Source: an uncultured Eubacteriales bacterium (GTDB taxonomy: Bacteria > Bacillota > Clostridia > Oscillospirales > QAMX01). From it: 50,874 nt of DNA. The stretch's first letter is position 1, and every line of letters starts with the position of its first letter. Below are positions 41,734-50,874 of this stretch, one piece after another. The stretch is from positions 1 through 50,874 of the forward strand of contig CAJLFQ010000008.1 in assembly GCA_905205975.1 (NCBI GenBank), in the 5' to 3' direction. The notes under the pieces are model-generated. The model saw nothing but the letters and a program-made list of their open reading frames with translations. It searched no databases and was not told where the DNA came from. The translations under genes were made by a program, and so were the position numbers.

Positions 41734-44700
41734 ATGGATATACAGGATAAAGTTTTTATGCCCAACAGCCGCGCTGAACGCTATGGTGAAAACTGTGCGC
41801 GCATGTTTCAAGCGGATGGATATGCTGACGCCGCCGTCATGCGGCGTGCGATCCGCCGCAATCTGCGCGCCATTCAGAAAACAAGAAGGCGTTTGTCTGA
41901 CTATACAAGCCAGCTGCCTTCGATCGATTCGGCCCTGATGCCGACGGAGTTTGTTTGGCTGACGGATAACGTTTACGCGGTTGAAAAAGCCTGTTCTGCT
42001 TTGCAGGCTGAGCTGAAGGGTTCATTCCGCCTGACAAAAGACGCAGAAAAAAGACTGTTTATATTGGAAGCGGCACGGGCTTTGTTGCGGACAGGCACAG
42101 ATGCCCTGACACCGGAACGATTAACACTGTTCCTGGCGGGGGTGCAGCGCGAACGCGTCCTGAGCGAAGATGAGTGCGCTCTTTTTCTGCCGGCACTGCG
42201 TGCGGCGGCGATTGAAAATATCCGCATGGTATCCGATGAAATCGACCGGATTCTCACGGCTTATCAGGAAGAAGCGGCCGACAACCCGTTTGGCGCAGAA
42301 AAACGAATCTGGCAGGCCCATATGAACGGCAGCGCTTTGACGTCGCTCGACGCCTATGCCGCGGCTGCCGAGAAGATGCATAAACGGCTGGAGGATACCA
42401 TCCGCGGTTCCATAAAACTCCTGAAAACATTGGGGAATGTGCATTTTCTAAATGCAATCCGCTCAATCAGCAGGGTAGAAAACATCTTGCAGCAGGATCC
42501 GGATGGGACATATCCAAAAATGACAGAGGCCTCTCAAATGTTCTACCGGAACCAGATTGTCAAAACGGCCCGCAAACGGAAGATGCCGGATGACCGACTG
42601 GCCCAATCATATCTTGCTGCCGCAAAAGCCGCTCCGAAACAAACGCCGGAATCGCATATTGGGTGGCATATTTTTCATGCAGAGCAGGTTCAGGCACCCC
42701 GCCGCCGCATTCGGTGCAGTTATCTGATTCTGGATTTCACGCTGCCGATTTTGATTGCTGCAGTCCTCGGCATCTGCTTCAAGAGTCTTCTCCTGACGCT
42801 TGGAACAATTCTGCCGTTGTATGAATTGACACGTTCACTGCTTTTGTACCTGTTTTCACGCTGGACACAGCCCGATTTCCTGCCGTCGCTGGCGCTGCCG
42901 GACGGTGTCCCGGAAGCGGGGACAACACTGGCGGCAATCGCTCTGCTGGCCGCAGATCCCAAGCAAGCGGCGGACCATGCCGGTCTGCTCGAAACATATG
43001 CACTTGCCAATCGCTCGGCCGGTTCCAATGTCCTGTATGGACTCCTAGCAGATTTGCCGGACGCGCAGTCGGAGACAATTGAAACAGACACGCCCATTCT
43101 CTGCGCCATGCAGGAGAAAATTGATGCACTCAACGCCAAATACGGCCCGCGTTTTGTATTGATCTGGCGCAAGCGCCGTTACAATGCAGCGGATGGCGTC
43201 TGGATGGCATACGAGCGAAAACGCGGCGCCATTGGAGCGGTTGCAGCCTTTGCCTGCGGACACGCGGACCCGGATAACACGCCGATCATCTATGGCCTGC
43301 CGCCGGAACGCGTCCGAAAGGTGCGGTATCTGGTTGCGCTTGACGCTGACACGGCGCCTGAGCCGGACGCCATCCGTACCATGGCAGGCGCAATGCTGCA
43401 CCCGCTCAACCGTGCGGTCGTCGCCTCTGACGGCGCCTCGGTTGTTTCCGGATACGGGATCCTGCAGCCGCATATTTCCTTAGATTTGGCCGCAGCCAAT
43501 GCAACGCTGTTTTCGCGCATTTTTGCTGGTCAAGGCGGGACAGACCCATACTGCCCGGCAGGGAGCGATATCTGCCAGACGCTGTTCGGCGATGCGATTT
43601 TTACCGGGAAAGGCATTCTGGATCTTGCCGCAATGGATCATGTGCTCTCAGAAGCAATCCCGGACAATCGTGTTTTGTCGCATGATTTGCTCGAGGGCAG
43701 TTTTCTGCGCACCGGTTTTCTGGCAGAAGCATCTCTGTGCGACGGATTTCCGTCATCGGTTCGTTCTTTCTTCAAGCGTCAAGCCAGGTGGACGCGCGGT
43801 GATATCCAGTTGATCCCGTTTCTCTTCCCCAAAATCCGCGGAAAGAACGGCGAGACACGTCCAAACCCTTTGCCATTTACAGCCAAATATCGCATCGGTG
43901 ACAACATCCGGCGTGCCGAAACGCCCGCGGCAATCTTTCTGGCCATCGCCGGATGCTGTATTTTCCGAAACGATGCCGGCGCAGCCGCTGCTGTGTGCGC
44001 CTTAGCGGCACTGGCTGCGCCTATGCTGATTAACACGATGGAACGTCTCCGGAACTTTACAAACAAGGTTTCTACGAGATGTCAATCAACCATCTATGCC
44101 GGATTTCGCGGCGGACTGCTGCTCTTCTTTTCGCGCTTTCTCTTTTTGCCGTTTGATGCATACATCACGGTACGCGCCATCGTACAAGCGCTCTGGCGCC
44201 TCCTTGTCACCAAACGAAATCTGTTGGAGTGGACAACCGCAGCGGAAGCGGAAAAACGTGTTCGATACGCCAAAACAGGTTTCAGCGCGCTGCTCCACGA
44301 GTATTATGTCTTCTTGCCGGCTGTCTTTTCAGCGGTCCTGCTTGGATTGATCGGGCGAAATGCAATGGCGTGGCTTGCAGCTGCTTTTTGGCTGCTTTCA
44401 CCGCTGTATTCGTTTATGCTCTCCAGAAAATTCGATAGAACCCCTGAACTTTCCGAAAATGATCAAACGTTCCTGATGGAAAATGCCCGCAGAATCTGGC
44501 GCTTTTTTGATGACCGTATGGCAGAAAGCGATCATTTCTTACCGCCCGACAACGAGCAAATCGATCCATGCGGGACAATTGCCCATCGAACCAGTCCAAC
44601 CAATATCGGGTTCGGTATGCTGGCTGTTCTTTCTGCAGAACGACTCGGGTTTATCCCGTGGAGCGATGCGGAAAAACGTTTGCTGCGCATTGTCAGTGCG

Positions 44701-47700
44701 CTGGACCGAATGGAGAAGTACCGCGGCCACCTGTATAACTGGTATCGCACAGACACGCTGACCGTCATGCATCCGGCTGTCATTTCTTCGGTCGACAGCG
44801 GGAATCTCTGTGCCGCGCTGTACGCTGCCGCAGAGATTACGCGCGGCAAAGGAAACCAAACACTTGCGGAGCGGATGGAGCACTTGGCTTCTGCCGCCGA
44901 TTTTTCGGCACTTTATGACAAGTCGGTGCACCTGTTCCGGATTGCTGTCGACAGCAGCGGCGTCGGTATCGGCGGACACTATGATATGCTTGCCAGCGAA
45001 GCGCGGTTGACGAGCTATCTGGCCATTGCAGCAGGGGATGTCCCCAAAAAACACTGGCGCAGTCTTTCCAGAATGCTTTCAGAAACAAACGGCTATTCCG
45101 GTTTGGTCTCATGGAGCGGCAGTCTGTTTGAATATCTGATGCCGAACCTCCTGATGCCGGAAATTGAGAATTCGCTTCTATATGAGGCAAACCGTTATGC
45201 GGTCTATTGCCAGCAGCGGTATGCCAAGCGAAGACATTTGCCCTGGGGCATTTCTGAAAGCACGTTCTACGCATTTGATGAATCGCTGAATTATCAATAC
45301 AAAGCGCACGGCGTTTCGACACTCGGTCTCAAGAACGGACTTGGACGCGAGTTGGTTCTTTCACCGTATTCATCCTACTTGGCGTTGTGTGTTGAGCCTG
45401 CCAAAACCATTCGAAACCTGCGGCGGCTGAGCTGGCTGAAGGAGATACAGGGGAAATACGGCATGTACGAATCTGTCGATTTCACCGAAAGGCGATTTGC
45501 AAAGTCAGACGATACGCATCTTTCTTATCGTGTCTGCAAAACGTATATGGCGCATCATATGGCCATGTCGCTTTGTGCCATCTGCAATCTGGTGACAGAC
45601 TGCCAGAATGGAACGCCTTATTTTGTAGCCGCTTTTCAAGGGCGGCCGGAGTTCCACGCATATGAATCACTGCTCTCCGAACGCGTACCAATCCATTCGA
45701 TCAATGTTCGCCATATCCATGCGCAGTCGGATCTTCAGCCCCGCACGCAGCATGCGCTCTCATATCGGATTTTCTGTGAAGATGCAAGGACTGCAATGCC
45801 TCGATATCACCTGATGGCCAATACGGGCTGTACGCTGCTGACGGCTTCCAATGGTCGTTCGCGGCTCTATTCGCACCGTGCAGAAGCCTACTTGCCCGAC
45901 CCGGGTGTCGCAGTCCTGTTTTACACGCCGGACGGAACGCTTTCTGCCACATCCGCACCACAGGGGATCCCTGCACGATATCACTGCGAATTCACGCCGG
46001 GGCATTGCCGCTTCTTCGCGGAGACAGACCGACTGCACATGCAGATGGGTGTGCATCTGACGGAAAGCGATCAGGTCGAATTGCGGGAAATCCGCATTCA
46101 CAATGTCAGCACAAATCGGATTCAAGGGTCTGTGGTTGTCTTTTTGGAACCGCTGATCGGTCAAATGGCCGAACATGAAAGTCATCCGGCATTTTACCGG
46201 ATGTTTGTATCCACACATGCCATTCCGGGCGGTATCGCGGCAGTTCGCCGAAACGGCGCAGCGGTTGTACTCGCTTCAGACAGCGAACACGCTGTATTCA
46301 CATCAGACGGCGATGCGGTTCTGAATGGATGCAGCACACAGCAGGCCAGGAGTTTCTGCGGCAATCTCTCATCTGCTTCTTTCGGAGAGCTTCGCAGACC
46401 GGTGCTGCGGGCGGCTGTCCCAGCCGAGCTGGATCCGGGCGGAACCATGGTGCTGCGTTTTGCCATTGCCATGGGAGAAACCGCTGAAGCCGCAGCAGCA
46501 GGCTGCCGGCATGCTTTTCAAGCAGAAAACAGGTTCGGCATGCTGTTTCAGCAGACGGCACAGCGGCTTTCTCTGCATGAACAGGATGCAAAAAACGCCC
46601 TTGCACTGCTGACGCCGCTGCTGACAGGCGGCGAACGCACGGAAACGTGCCCGAACGTACAGACTTCTCAAAATGATCTCTGGCGGTTGGGAATCAGCGG
46701 CGATCTGCCGGTTGTTCTGCTGGAATGTTATGGCGAGGACATGACGTCCGCTGCAAGCGAGGTGTTTCGAGCCGTCCGAGTGCATAAGCTTCTTTCGACG
46801 TGCGGGGTGCATTATGACCTCTGCCTGCTGACAGATGACGGCGGCTCCTATGAAAGGTCCGGGTTCCACCTCTGCCATTCTGCTGTGCACATTGCCGGCA
46901 GTTCCGGCAGTCTGGGGGTGCGGGGTGGTATTCACCTCGTGGATCTGACGGCGGCCGAAGAAGCGTCCGTTGCTGCAATCCGCCTGATTGCCTGCGCGGT
47001 TCTGCCGTATCAATTGAACTCGTTTGAGACGGTTGTTCGGCGAAAAGATATGCCCGCCCGGCGGGCACGCATCTGGTCGCAGCCACTCTGCAACGCCTCA
47101 TTTGGCTGTCTTTCCGCAGATTTCGGCCTGACGCATCTGTGGTATCGGAATGCACGCCTGTTGAAAATCACACCTCTGGATGAAACAAGTGCCGGGGAGC
47201 GGATTGACTGCTTGATCGATGGATGCCGTGTCCCGCTCTTGATGGGGGCTTCGTGCGTGTTTGAGCAGGGCTGCACCGTTTGGACGCAGGAGATATCCGG
47301 CCAGACCATTCAAGCCAAAGCATTTGTTTCGCCGGATGAAGCCGTCCGGTTGGTTGTCATTGAAACAGACGGCGCCCCAATCACAGTGGACTGGTATCTT
47401 GCACCTCTGCTTGGAGAACGCTCGACAGACCAACGCGGCGTCGTCACGCAGTTCGACCCGGCAACCGGTGCGATTCAGGCGGAAAATCCTTTGTTGGCGC
47501 GTTTCCCTGCATCGGCAGCTGCATTTGCTGCATCGCCTGCGCCGTGCGCCGCTGTGTGCAGTGAGGCACGCTATCAATGCGGTCGTTTTCAGCCAATCGA
47601 CCAGCCCATCCAACCTGGGCTGATTGCAGCATTCCGCCTCACGGGACGGCGAATCGTTCTGAGCGCTGCCGCTGCCGGAACGAAAGAAGAAGCAGCTCAG

Positions 47701-49236
47701 CTGGCAGCACGTTCGGCGTCCGCTGTGCGAGCGGAAGAAATTTTCCGGGCGGCTTGTGACGCGCGCATCGCAGCCGTCAAAAAAGTCACGATCCGAACCG
47801 CGGTACCGCCGCTGGATCGCTATCTGAACGATTGGGTGACTTGGCAGATCAAAGGGTCCAGACTGTGTGCGCGCTCTTCGCTCTATCAAAACGGCGGTGC
47901 AATTGGATTCCGGGATCAATTGCAGGATGCTTCTGCACTCCTGATGGAAGAACCGTCCATTTTGAGAGCCTTGCTGCTGCTCAACGCTTCACACCAGTAT
48001 GAAGAAGGGGACGTCCAGCACTGGTTTCACATCGGGCTTTCAGATCAGCAGGTCAAATGCGGCGTCCGCACAAAATGCAGTGATGATTTGCTCTGGCTGC
48101 CTTTCTTTGCGGCTGAATATGTTCAGCGAACCGGTGAAAAAGAATTTTGGCATGAGCAAGCCGCCTACCTGAAAAGTGCCCCGCTTGGAGAATCCGAGCG
48201 GGAACGGTATGAAAACGCGTCAATCTCTGAGAAACGTGAATCGCTCTATCTTCACTGTCTGCGTGCAATCCGTCTGTTTCTGTCGCGTGGACGCGGAACG
48301 CACGACCTGCCTCTGATCCTTGGCGGCGACTGGAACGACGGGCTGAACGGAATCGGACTAGAGGGACGCGGCGAAAGCGTATGGCTGGCATGGTTCGGCG
48401 TGATGGTTCTCCGCCGGTTTGCGCCGGTTTGCTTTGAAATGGGCGATTCCGATACGGGCGCCGGTTTGGAACGCGCGGCCGATTCCCTTTGGCACGCAGC
48501 TATGCAGACGTTTGATCAGGATCGGTTTGCACGCGCCTATACGGATGATGGGAGAACCCTCGGCATTGATGCGGCGGAAGCGTGCAAAATTGATTCGATC
48601 TCGCAGAGTTTTGCATGGTTTGCAGCAAACGGTTCGGAATCGGAAGCCGATTTGCAGCGTATGCAGACGGCGCTTCAAACGGCGCTCGATTGGTTGGTCG
48701 ATGAACGGCATCAAATCATTCGCCTCTTTACACCACCCTTTACAGTGTTGGATCGCGTCGGCTATCTCGGCGCATACCCGAAGGGTGTTCGTGAAAATGG
48801 CGGACAGTATACGCATGCCGCTGTTTGGCTGGCAATGGCCTGTTTCCGGGCCGGACGCGCGTCCAAAGGCTGGAAGCTGCTTCAAATGCTTCTGCCAGAG
48901 ACGCATGACCCGCGTCAATATGGCGGCGAAGATTTTGTTCTGGCTGCGGACGTATATGGCGACGGCGAGAAAAATGGTATGTGCGGATGGAGCTGGTATA
49001 CGGGTTCCGCTGCATGGTTCCGCCGCGCCATATTGGAAGAAATGCTTGGCATCCATGCTGTGCCGGACGGACTGAGGATCACGCCCAATCTGCCGGAAGC
49101 GCTGCCTGTATGCAAATGCCGCATACAGCTTGGCATCCATCAGGTGCAGCTGAGCATCTGCCGTTCGGCCAATCGTCAAGAACATTTCGTGAAACTGCCC
49201 GAAGGCGAAACGGATGTTCAGGCAGAAATCAAATAG
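41734..49236 (+). CDS. Giant membrane glucan synthase, NdvB-like (GT84 + glycoamylase-like + GH94)
   Basis: A 2500-residue protein resembling cyclic beta-1,2-glucan synthases. Residues 1 to about 325 are helical and cytoplasmic, then two membrane segments (about 326-375). A GT84-type transferase follows, with VALDADTAPEPDA (DxD about 537-539) and FKRQARWTRGD (QxxRW about 682). More membrane segments reach about residue 900. Next come a glycoamylase-like domain from about 950 (TSPTNIGFGMLAVLSAERLG), a beta-sandwich, and a GH94 phosphorylase-type domain with GGDWNDGLNGIG (about 2197) holding the catalytic Asp. In known synthases the transferase extends a glucan and the GH94 part sets its length by phosphorolysis. 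The ATG at 41734 follows AGGAGAAAGGA. It is monocistronic. The architecture is clear; product and linkage are inferred. Confidence 0.9.
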   Translation: MDIQDKVFMPNSRAERYGENCARMFQADGYADAAVMRRAIRRNLRAIQKTRRRLSDYTSQLPSIDSALMPTEFVWLTDNVYAVEKACSALQAELKGSFRLTKDAEKRLFILEAARALLRTGTDALTPERLTLFLAGVQRERVLSEDECALFLPALRAAAIENIRMVSDEIDRILTAYQEEAADNPFGAEKRIWQAHMNGSALTSLDAYAAAAEKMHKRLEDTIRGSIKLLKTLGNVHFLNAIRSISRVENILQQDPDGTYPKMTEASQMFYRNQIVKTARKRKMPDDRLAQSYLAAAKAAPKQTPESHIGWHIFHAEQVQAPRRRIRCSYLILDFTLPILIAAVLGICFKSLLLTLGTILPLYELTRSLLLYLFSRWTQPDFLPSLALPDGVPEAGTTLAAIALLAADPKQAADHAGLLETYALANRSAGSNVLYGLLADLPDAQSETIETDTPILCAMQEKIDALNAKYGPRFVLIWRKRRYNAADGVWMAYERKRGAIGAVAAFACGHADPDNTPIIYGLPPERVRKVRYLVALDADTAPEPDAIRTMAGAMLHPLNRAVVASDGASVVSGYGILQPHISLDLAAANATLFSRIFAGQGGTDPYCPAGSDICQTLFGDAIFTGKGILDLAAMDHVLSEAIPDNRVLSHDLLEGSFLRTGFLAEASLCDGFPSSVRSFFKRQARWTRGDIQLIPFLFPKIRGKNGETRPNPLPFTAKYRIGDNIRRAETPAAIFLAIAGCCIFRNDAGAAAAVCALAALAAPMLINTMERLRNFTNKVSTRCQSTIYAGFRGGLLLFFSRFLFLPFDAYITVRAIVQALWRLLVTKRNLLEWTTAAEAEKRVRYAKTGFSALLHEYYVFLPAVFSAVLLGLIGRNAMAWLAAAFWLLSPLYSFMLSRKFDRTPELSENDQTFLMENARRIWRFFDDRMAESDHFLPPDNEQIDPCGTIAHRTSPTNIGFGMLAVLSAERLGFIPWSDAEKRLLRIVSALDRMEKYRGHLYNWYRTDTLTVMHPAVISSVDSGNLCAALYAAAEITRGKGNQTLAERMEHLASAADFSALYDKSVHLFRIAVDSSGVGIGGHYDMLASEARLTSYLAIAAGDVPKKHWRSLSRMLSETNGYSGLVSWSGSLFEYLMPNLLMPEIENSLLYEANRYAVYCQQRYAKRRHLPWGISESTFYAFDESLNYQYKAHGVSTLGLKNGLGRELVLSPYSSYLALCVEPAKTIRNLRRLSWLKEIQGKYGMYESVDFTERRFAKSDDTHLSYRVCKTYMAHHMAMSLCAICNLVTDCQNGTPYFVAAFQGRPEFHAYESLLSERVPIHSINVRHIHAQSDLQPRTQHALSYRIFCEDARTAMPRYHLMANTGCTLLTASNGRSRLYSHRAEAYLPDPGVAVLFYTPDGTLSATSAPQGIPARYHCEFTPGHCRFFAETDRLHMQMGVHLTESDQVELREIRIHNVSTNRIQGSVVVFLEPLIGQMAEHESHPAFYRMFVSTHAIPGGIAAVRRNGAAVVLASDSEHAVFTSDGDAVLNGCSTQQARSFCGNLSSASFGELRRPVLRAAVPAELDPGGTMVLRFAIAMGETAEAAAAGCRHAFQAENRFGMLFQQTAQRLSLHEQDAKNALALLTPLLTGGERTETCPNVQTSQNDLWRLGISGDLPVVLLECYGEDMTSAASEVFRAVRVHKLLSTCGVHYDLCLLTDDGGSYERSGFHLCHSAVHIAGSSGSLGVRGGIHLVDLTAAEEASVAAIRLIACAVLPYQLNSFETVVRRKDMPARRARIWSQPLCNASFGCLSADFGLTHLWYRNARLLKITPLDETSAGERIDCLIDGCRVPLLMGASCVFEQGCTVWTQEISGQTIQAKAFVSPDEAVRLVVIETDGAPITVDWYLAPLLGERSTDQRGVVTQFDPATGAIQAENPLLARFPASAAAFAASPAPCAAVCSEARYQCGRFQPIDQPIQPGLIAAFRLTGRRIVLSAAAAGTKEEAAQLAARSASAVRAEEIFRAACDARIAAVKKVTIRTAVPPLDRYLNDWVTWQIKGSRLCARSSLYQNGGAIGFRDQLQDASALLMEEPSILRALLLLNASHQYEEGDVQHWFHIGLSDQQVKCGVRTKCSDDLLWLPFFAAEYVQRTGEKEFWHEQAAYLKSAPLGESERERYENASISEKRESLYLHCLRAIRLFLSRGRGTHDLPLILGGDWNDGLNGIGLEGRGESVWLAWFGVMVLRRFAPVCFEMGDSDTGAGLERAADSLWHAAMQTFDQDRFARAYTDDGRTLGIDAAEACKIDSISQSFAWFAANGSESEADLQRMQTALQTALDWLVDERHQIIRLFTPPFTVLDRVGYLGAYPKGVRENGGQYTHAAVWLAMACFRAGRASKGWKLLQMLLPETHDPRQYGGEDFVLAADVYGDGEKNGMCGWSWYTGSAAWFRRAILEEMLGIHAVPDGLRITPNLPEALPVCKCRIQLGIHQVQLSICRSANRQEHFVKLPEGETDVQAEIK

Positions 49237-49254
49237 TCGAATGATACCCCTTCA

Positions 49255-49296
49255 ATCAGGCGGCAGGAACAACCATTCCTGCCGCCTGATGTTTTT
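49255..49296 (+). terminator. Terminator of the glucan synthase gene
   Basis: A perfect 15-bp stem ATCAGGCGGCAGGAA (49255-49269) with TTCCTGCCGCCTGAT (49276-49290), loop CAACCA, then five T (49292-49296). It separates the synthase from the spoIIIA operon. Confidence 0.92.
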
Positions 49297-49368
49297 GCGT
49301 TCGGCGTTCTATACGGGACATGCAGATCATATGTATCAGCAGACACATGAAAAAGGGAGGAAAGCCAC

Positions 49369-50361
49369 ATGCGCCTGATTTCAAAAACGATTCTTCCGCA
49401 TGCGTCCATTGCATCGGCGACTCAGACTGCACACGTTTTGGATTGTCTGCCGCCCGAAATGAAGCGTGCATTGCTGTTTGCACCGGACCAAATGAGGAAC
49501 CATCTGGAAGAAATCCGCCTTCGCATCGGTCAGGAAATGACCGTCACAATTGATGGGGCAGAACGCGTTTTGGCGCGGGACGGCCGGCTTTATCCGCTGG
49601 ATGATCTGAACCGCGGCATCCTCTGCTCACCGGACTATCTGCAATATACCATTGAAAAAGCCTCAGATGGTTTCGTTTATAGTGCAGAAGAAACCATTCG
49701 TCAGGGATTCATCCCGCTGCGGGGTGGACACAGGCTTGGGGTCTGCGGTCATGCTGTTCTGAACGGCCCCTTCGTCTCGACCATCAAAGATTTCAGCTCC
49801 ATCTGTATTCGCATTGCCCGTGATCTTGCAAACATCAGCAGCGAGGGGACGCAAGCCGTTTATGCCAACGGCAAGCTGCGCAATACGCTGATTATTTCGC
49901 CGCCACTGGCCGGAAAAACGACCTATTTGCGCGACCTAATCCGTCAGTTGTCTGCTTTGGGCATCCGGACAGGGCTTTGCGATGAGCGGAGTGAGATCGC
50001 TGCGCTTGTACACGGCGAGCCGCAGTTTTCCTTGGGACGGCTTGTCGATGTCATTGACGGCTGCGCAAAAGCGGAAGCTGCCATGATGCTGCTTCGTTCA
50101 ATGTCGCCGCAGGTGATTGCCATGGATGAAATCACGCTGCCCTGCGATGTAGACGCCATCTGCCGTGCGGCAAACTGCGGCGTCGCAGTTGTCGCAACGG
50201 CGCACGCCGATGACATCCGCGAGTTATACCGCCGGAAAATCTATTTGCCGCTGCTGGAAAATCGGATTTTTTCACAAGTCATTCACCTTTCACGGCAGGG
50301 ACAGGAACGAATCTGCGGCCGGTATGAAGCAGAGCCGTCCGACTGTCCAACGGAATCATGA
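49369..50361 (+). CDS. spoIIIAA: Stage III sporulation protein AA (ATPase of the feeding-tube complex)
   Basis: A 330-residue cytoplasmic ATPase of the SpoIIIA-SpoIIQ channel that links mother cell and forespore. The conserved GFIPLRGGHRLGVCG and ICIRIARD segments precede an ATPase core. The Walker A reads SPPLAGKTTYLRD (177-189), with Ser replacing the first Gly. LCDERSEIAA and PQVIAMDEI (Walker B) follow, then VVATAHADDI. GGGAGG lies 7 bases before the ATG. It overlaps spoIIIAB by 4 bases. The family is usually expressed under sigma-E; I found no convincing sigma-E promoter in the short upstream gap. Confidence 0.96.
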   Translation: MRLISKTILPHASIASATQTAHVLDCLPPEMKRALLFAPDQMRNHLEEIRLRIGQEMTVTIDGAERVLARDGRLYPLDDLNRGILCSPDYLQYTIEKASDGFVYSAEETIRQGFIPLRGGHRLGVCGHAVLNGPFVSTIKDFSSICIRIARDLANISSEGTQAVYANGKLRNTLIISPPLAGKTTYLRDLIRQLSALGIRTGLCDERSEIAALVHGEPQFSLGRLVDVIDGCAKAEAAMMLLRSMSPQVIAMDEITLPCDVDAICRAANCGVAVVATAHADDIRELYRRKIYLPLLENRIFSQVIHLSRQGQERICGRYEAEPSDCPTES

Positions 50362-50864
50362 GGCTGGCCGGTTTTGTCTGCATTGTATTGGCCGGTGGAT
50401 TGCTCGGGATACGCTCGGCACGAATTGTCCGGAATCGGGCCGAGGCGCTTCGTTCGCTCGCTTCGGCATGTACGCTGATCGCTTCCATGATCCCAACCGG
50501 CCGGATGAAACCCGGCGAAGTCATTCACCGTTTGGCGGCGCAATCCGGCGGAGCCAGCTGTTTTTTTCAGGAAGTCGGACAACATATGCGTACGGGACTT
50601 ACCCCATGGGACGCATGGCAGACCGCAGCAAAACACACGGCTGCGGCGCTTGGTCTGACAAAAAATGAGCTGGATGAATTGGAAACCGTTGGCCGTGCAC
50701 TGACATGTTTCGGCGGTGATGCCGCCAGACAAACCGCCGAAGCATCTGCCGAACTGTTTCGGACATGGGCTGACAGTGCAATTGCAACGCAGAAACAAGA
50801 CGCGCGTCTCAGGCAGTCGCTCTGGCTCACGGCGGCACTTCTCATTGGGATTCTATTGATTTGA
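50358..50864 (+). CDS. spoIIIAB: Stage III sporulation protein AB
   Basis: A 168-residue SpoIIIAB protein, related to type II secretion GspF and part of the SpoIIIA channel. It has an N-terminal membrane segment (LAGFVCIVLAGGLLGI) and a C-terminal one (LWLTAALLIGILLI) flanking helices. LTKNELDELETVGRALTCFG resembles the conserved core. The ATGA overlap with spoIIIAA indicates coupling. The gene is complete. An ATG at 50870 just before the window end may be the start of spoIIIAC, but only five bases of it are visible. Confidence 0.93.
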   Translation: MRLAGFVCIVLAGGLLGIRSARIVRNRAEALRSLASACTLIASMIPTGRMKPGEVIHRLAAQSGGASCFFQEVGQHMRTGLTPWDAWQTAAKHTAAALGLTKNELDELETVGRALTCFGGDAARQTAEASAELFRTWADSAIATQKQDARLRQSLWLTAALLIGILLI

Positions 50865-50874
50865 AACGGATGGG

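Noticed and set aside
41734..49236. Simple cellobiose phosphorylase or a fusion artefact
   Set aside because: The transferase, membrane segments and GH94 part are in one uninterrupted frame in the order known for NdvB-type synthases.
49297..49368. Sigma-E promoter for spoIIIAA
   Set aside because: CATATGTAT (49328-49336) resembles a -10, but no -35 box lies at 14-15 bases. A match by chance is likely, although the operon should be sigma-E dependent.
1..50874. CRISPR arrays, tRNA or rRNA genes, prophage or intact insertion sequences
   Set aside because: None was recognised by eye on either strand. Apart from the recombinase remnant no mobile-element gene is present.

Overview
The window looks like a chromosomal segment of a spore-forming, Gram-positive Clostridia species, probably a gut Oscillospiraceae/Ruminococcaceae-type bacterium. 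The evidence is sporulation and germination genes (gpr, spoIIP, a gerA-type operon, spoIIIAA-AB), a T-box in front of thrS, LPXTG surface proteins with sortases, the Firmicutes-type ylxM-ffh-rpsP-khpA-rimM-trmD operon, and many genes for complex glycans. The lineage is an inference from gene content; no 16S rRNA or other definitive marker is present.

Layout. 0-5 kb: a broken serine recombinase remnant at the left edge, a GH78 alpha-L-rhamnosidase (minus) and a divergent secreted S-layer-homology protein (plus). 4.7-8.4 kb: T-box plus thrS, then an orphan MsmK/UgpC-type sugar-ABC ATPase. 8.5-14.9 kb (minus): a Gfo/Idh/MocA oxidoreductase, a small unknown gene, a PPi-type phosphofructokinase, and a sulfatase plus DUF6259 pair. 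15-21.4 kb: sporulation block, with gpr-spoIIP on the minus strand divergent from gerAA-gerAC-small membrane protein-gerAB. 21.4-27.3 kb: a GH109-like protein, murD, a CE15-like esterase, an MFS transporter and dCMP deaminase. 27.5-36.2 kb: a sortase-assembled pilus locus with its own coiled-coil protein and signal peptidase. 36.3-41.6 kb (minus): a frameshifted MATE transporter behind a terminator-containing leader, then trmD-rimM-khpA-rpsP-ffh-ylxM. 41.7-49.2 kb: a single 2500-residue GT84/GH94-type glucan synthase. 49.4 kb to the end: spoIIIAA-spoIIIAB.

How the parts work together. The GH78, GH109-like, CE15-like, sulfatase and DUF6259 proteins all lack visible signal peptides, so they probably act in the cytoplasm on imported glycan fragments. 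The orphan MsmK-type ATPase could energise the importers, and the PPi-PFK would take the sugars into glycolysis. The pilus locus encodes a tip-like VWA adhesin, a major pilin, a minor or basal pilin, a pilus (class C) sortase and a second sortase, all behind one consensus promoter.

The sporulation block carries recognisable sigma-factor signals. A forespore-type (sigma-G/F) promoter pair with overlapping -35 elements sits between gpr and gerAA, and a close match to the sigma-E consensus lies immediately upstream of spoIIP. Two terminators are placed where they could tune expression rather than simply end it: one inside the rpsP operon between khpA and rimM, and one just upstream of the MATE gene. 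I saw no tRNA, rRNA, CRISPR array, intact mobile element or prophage.
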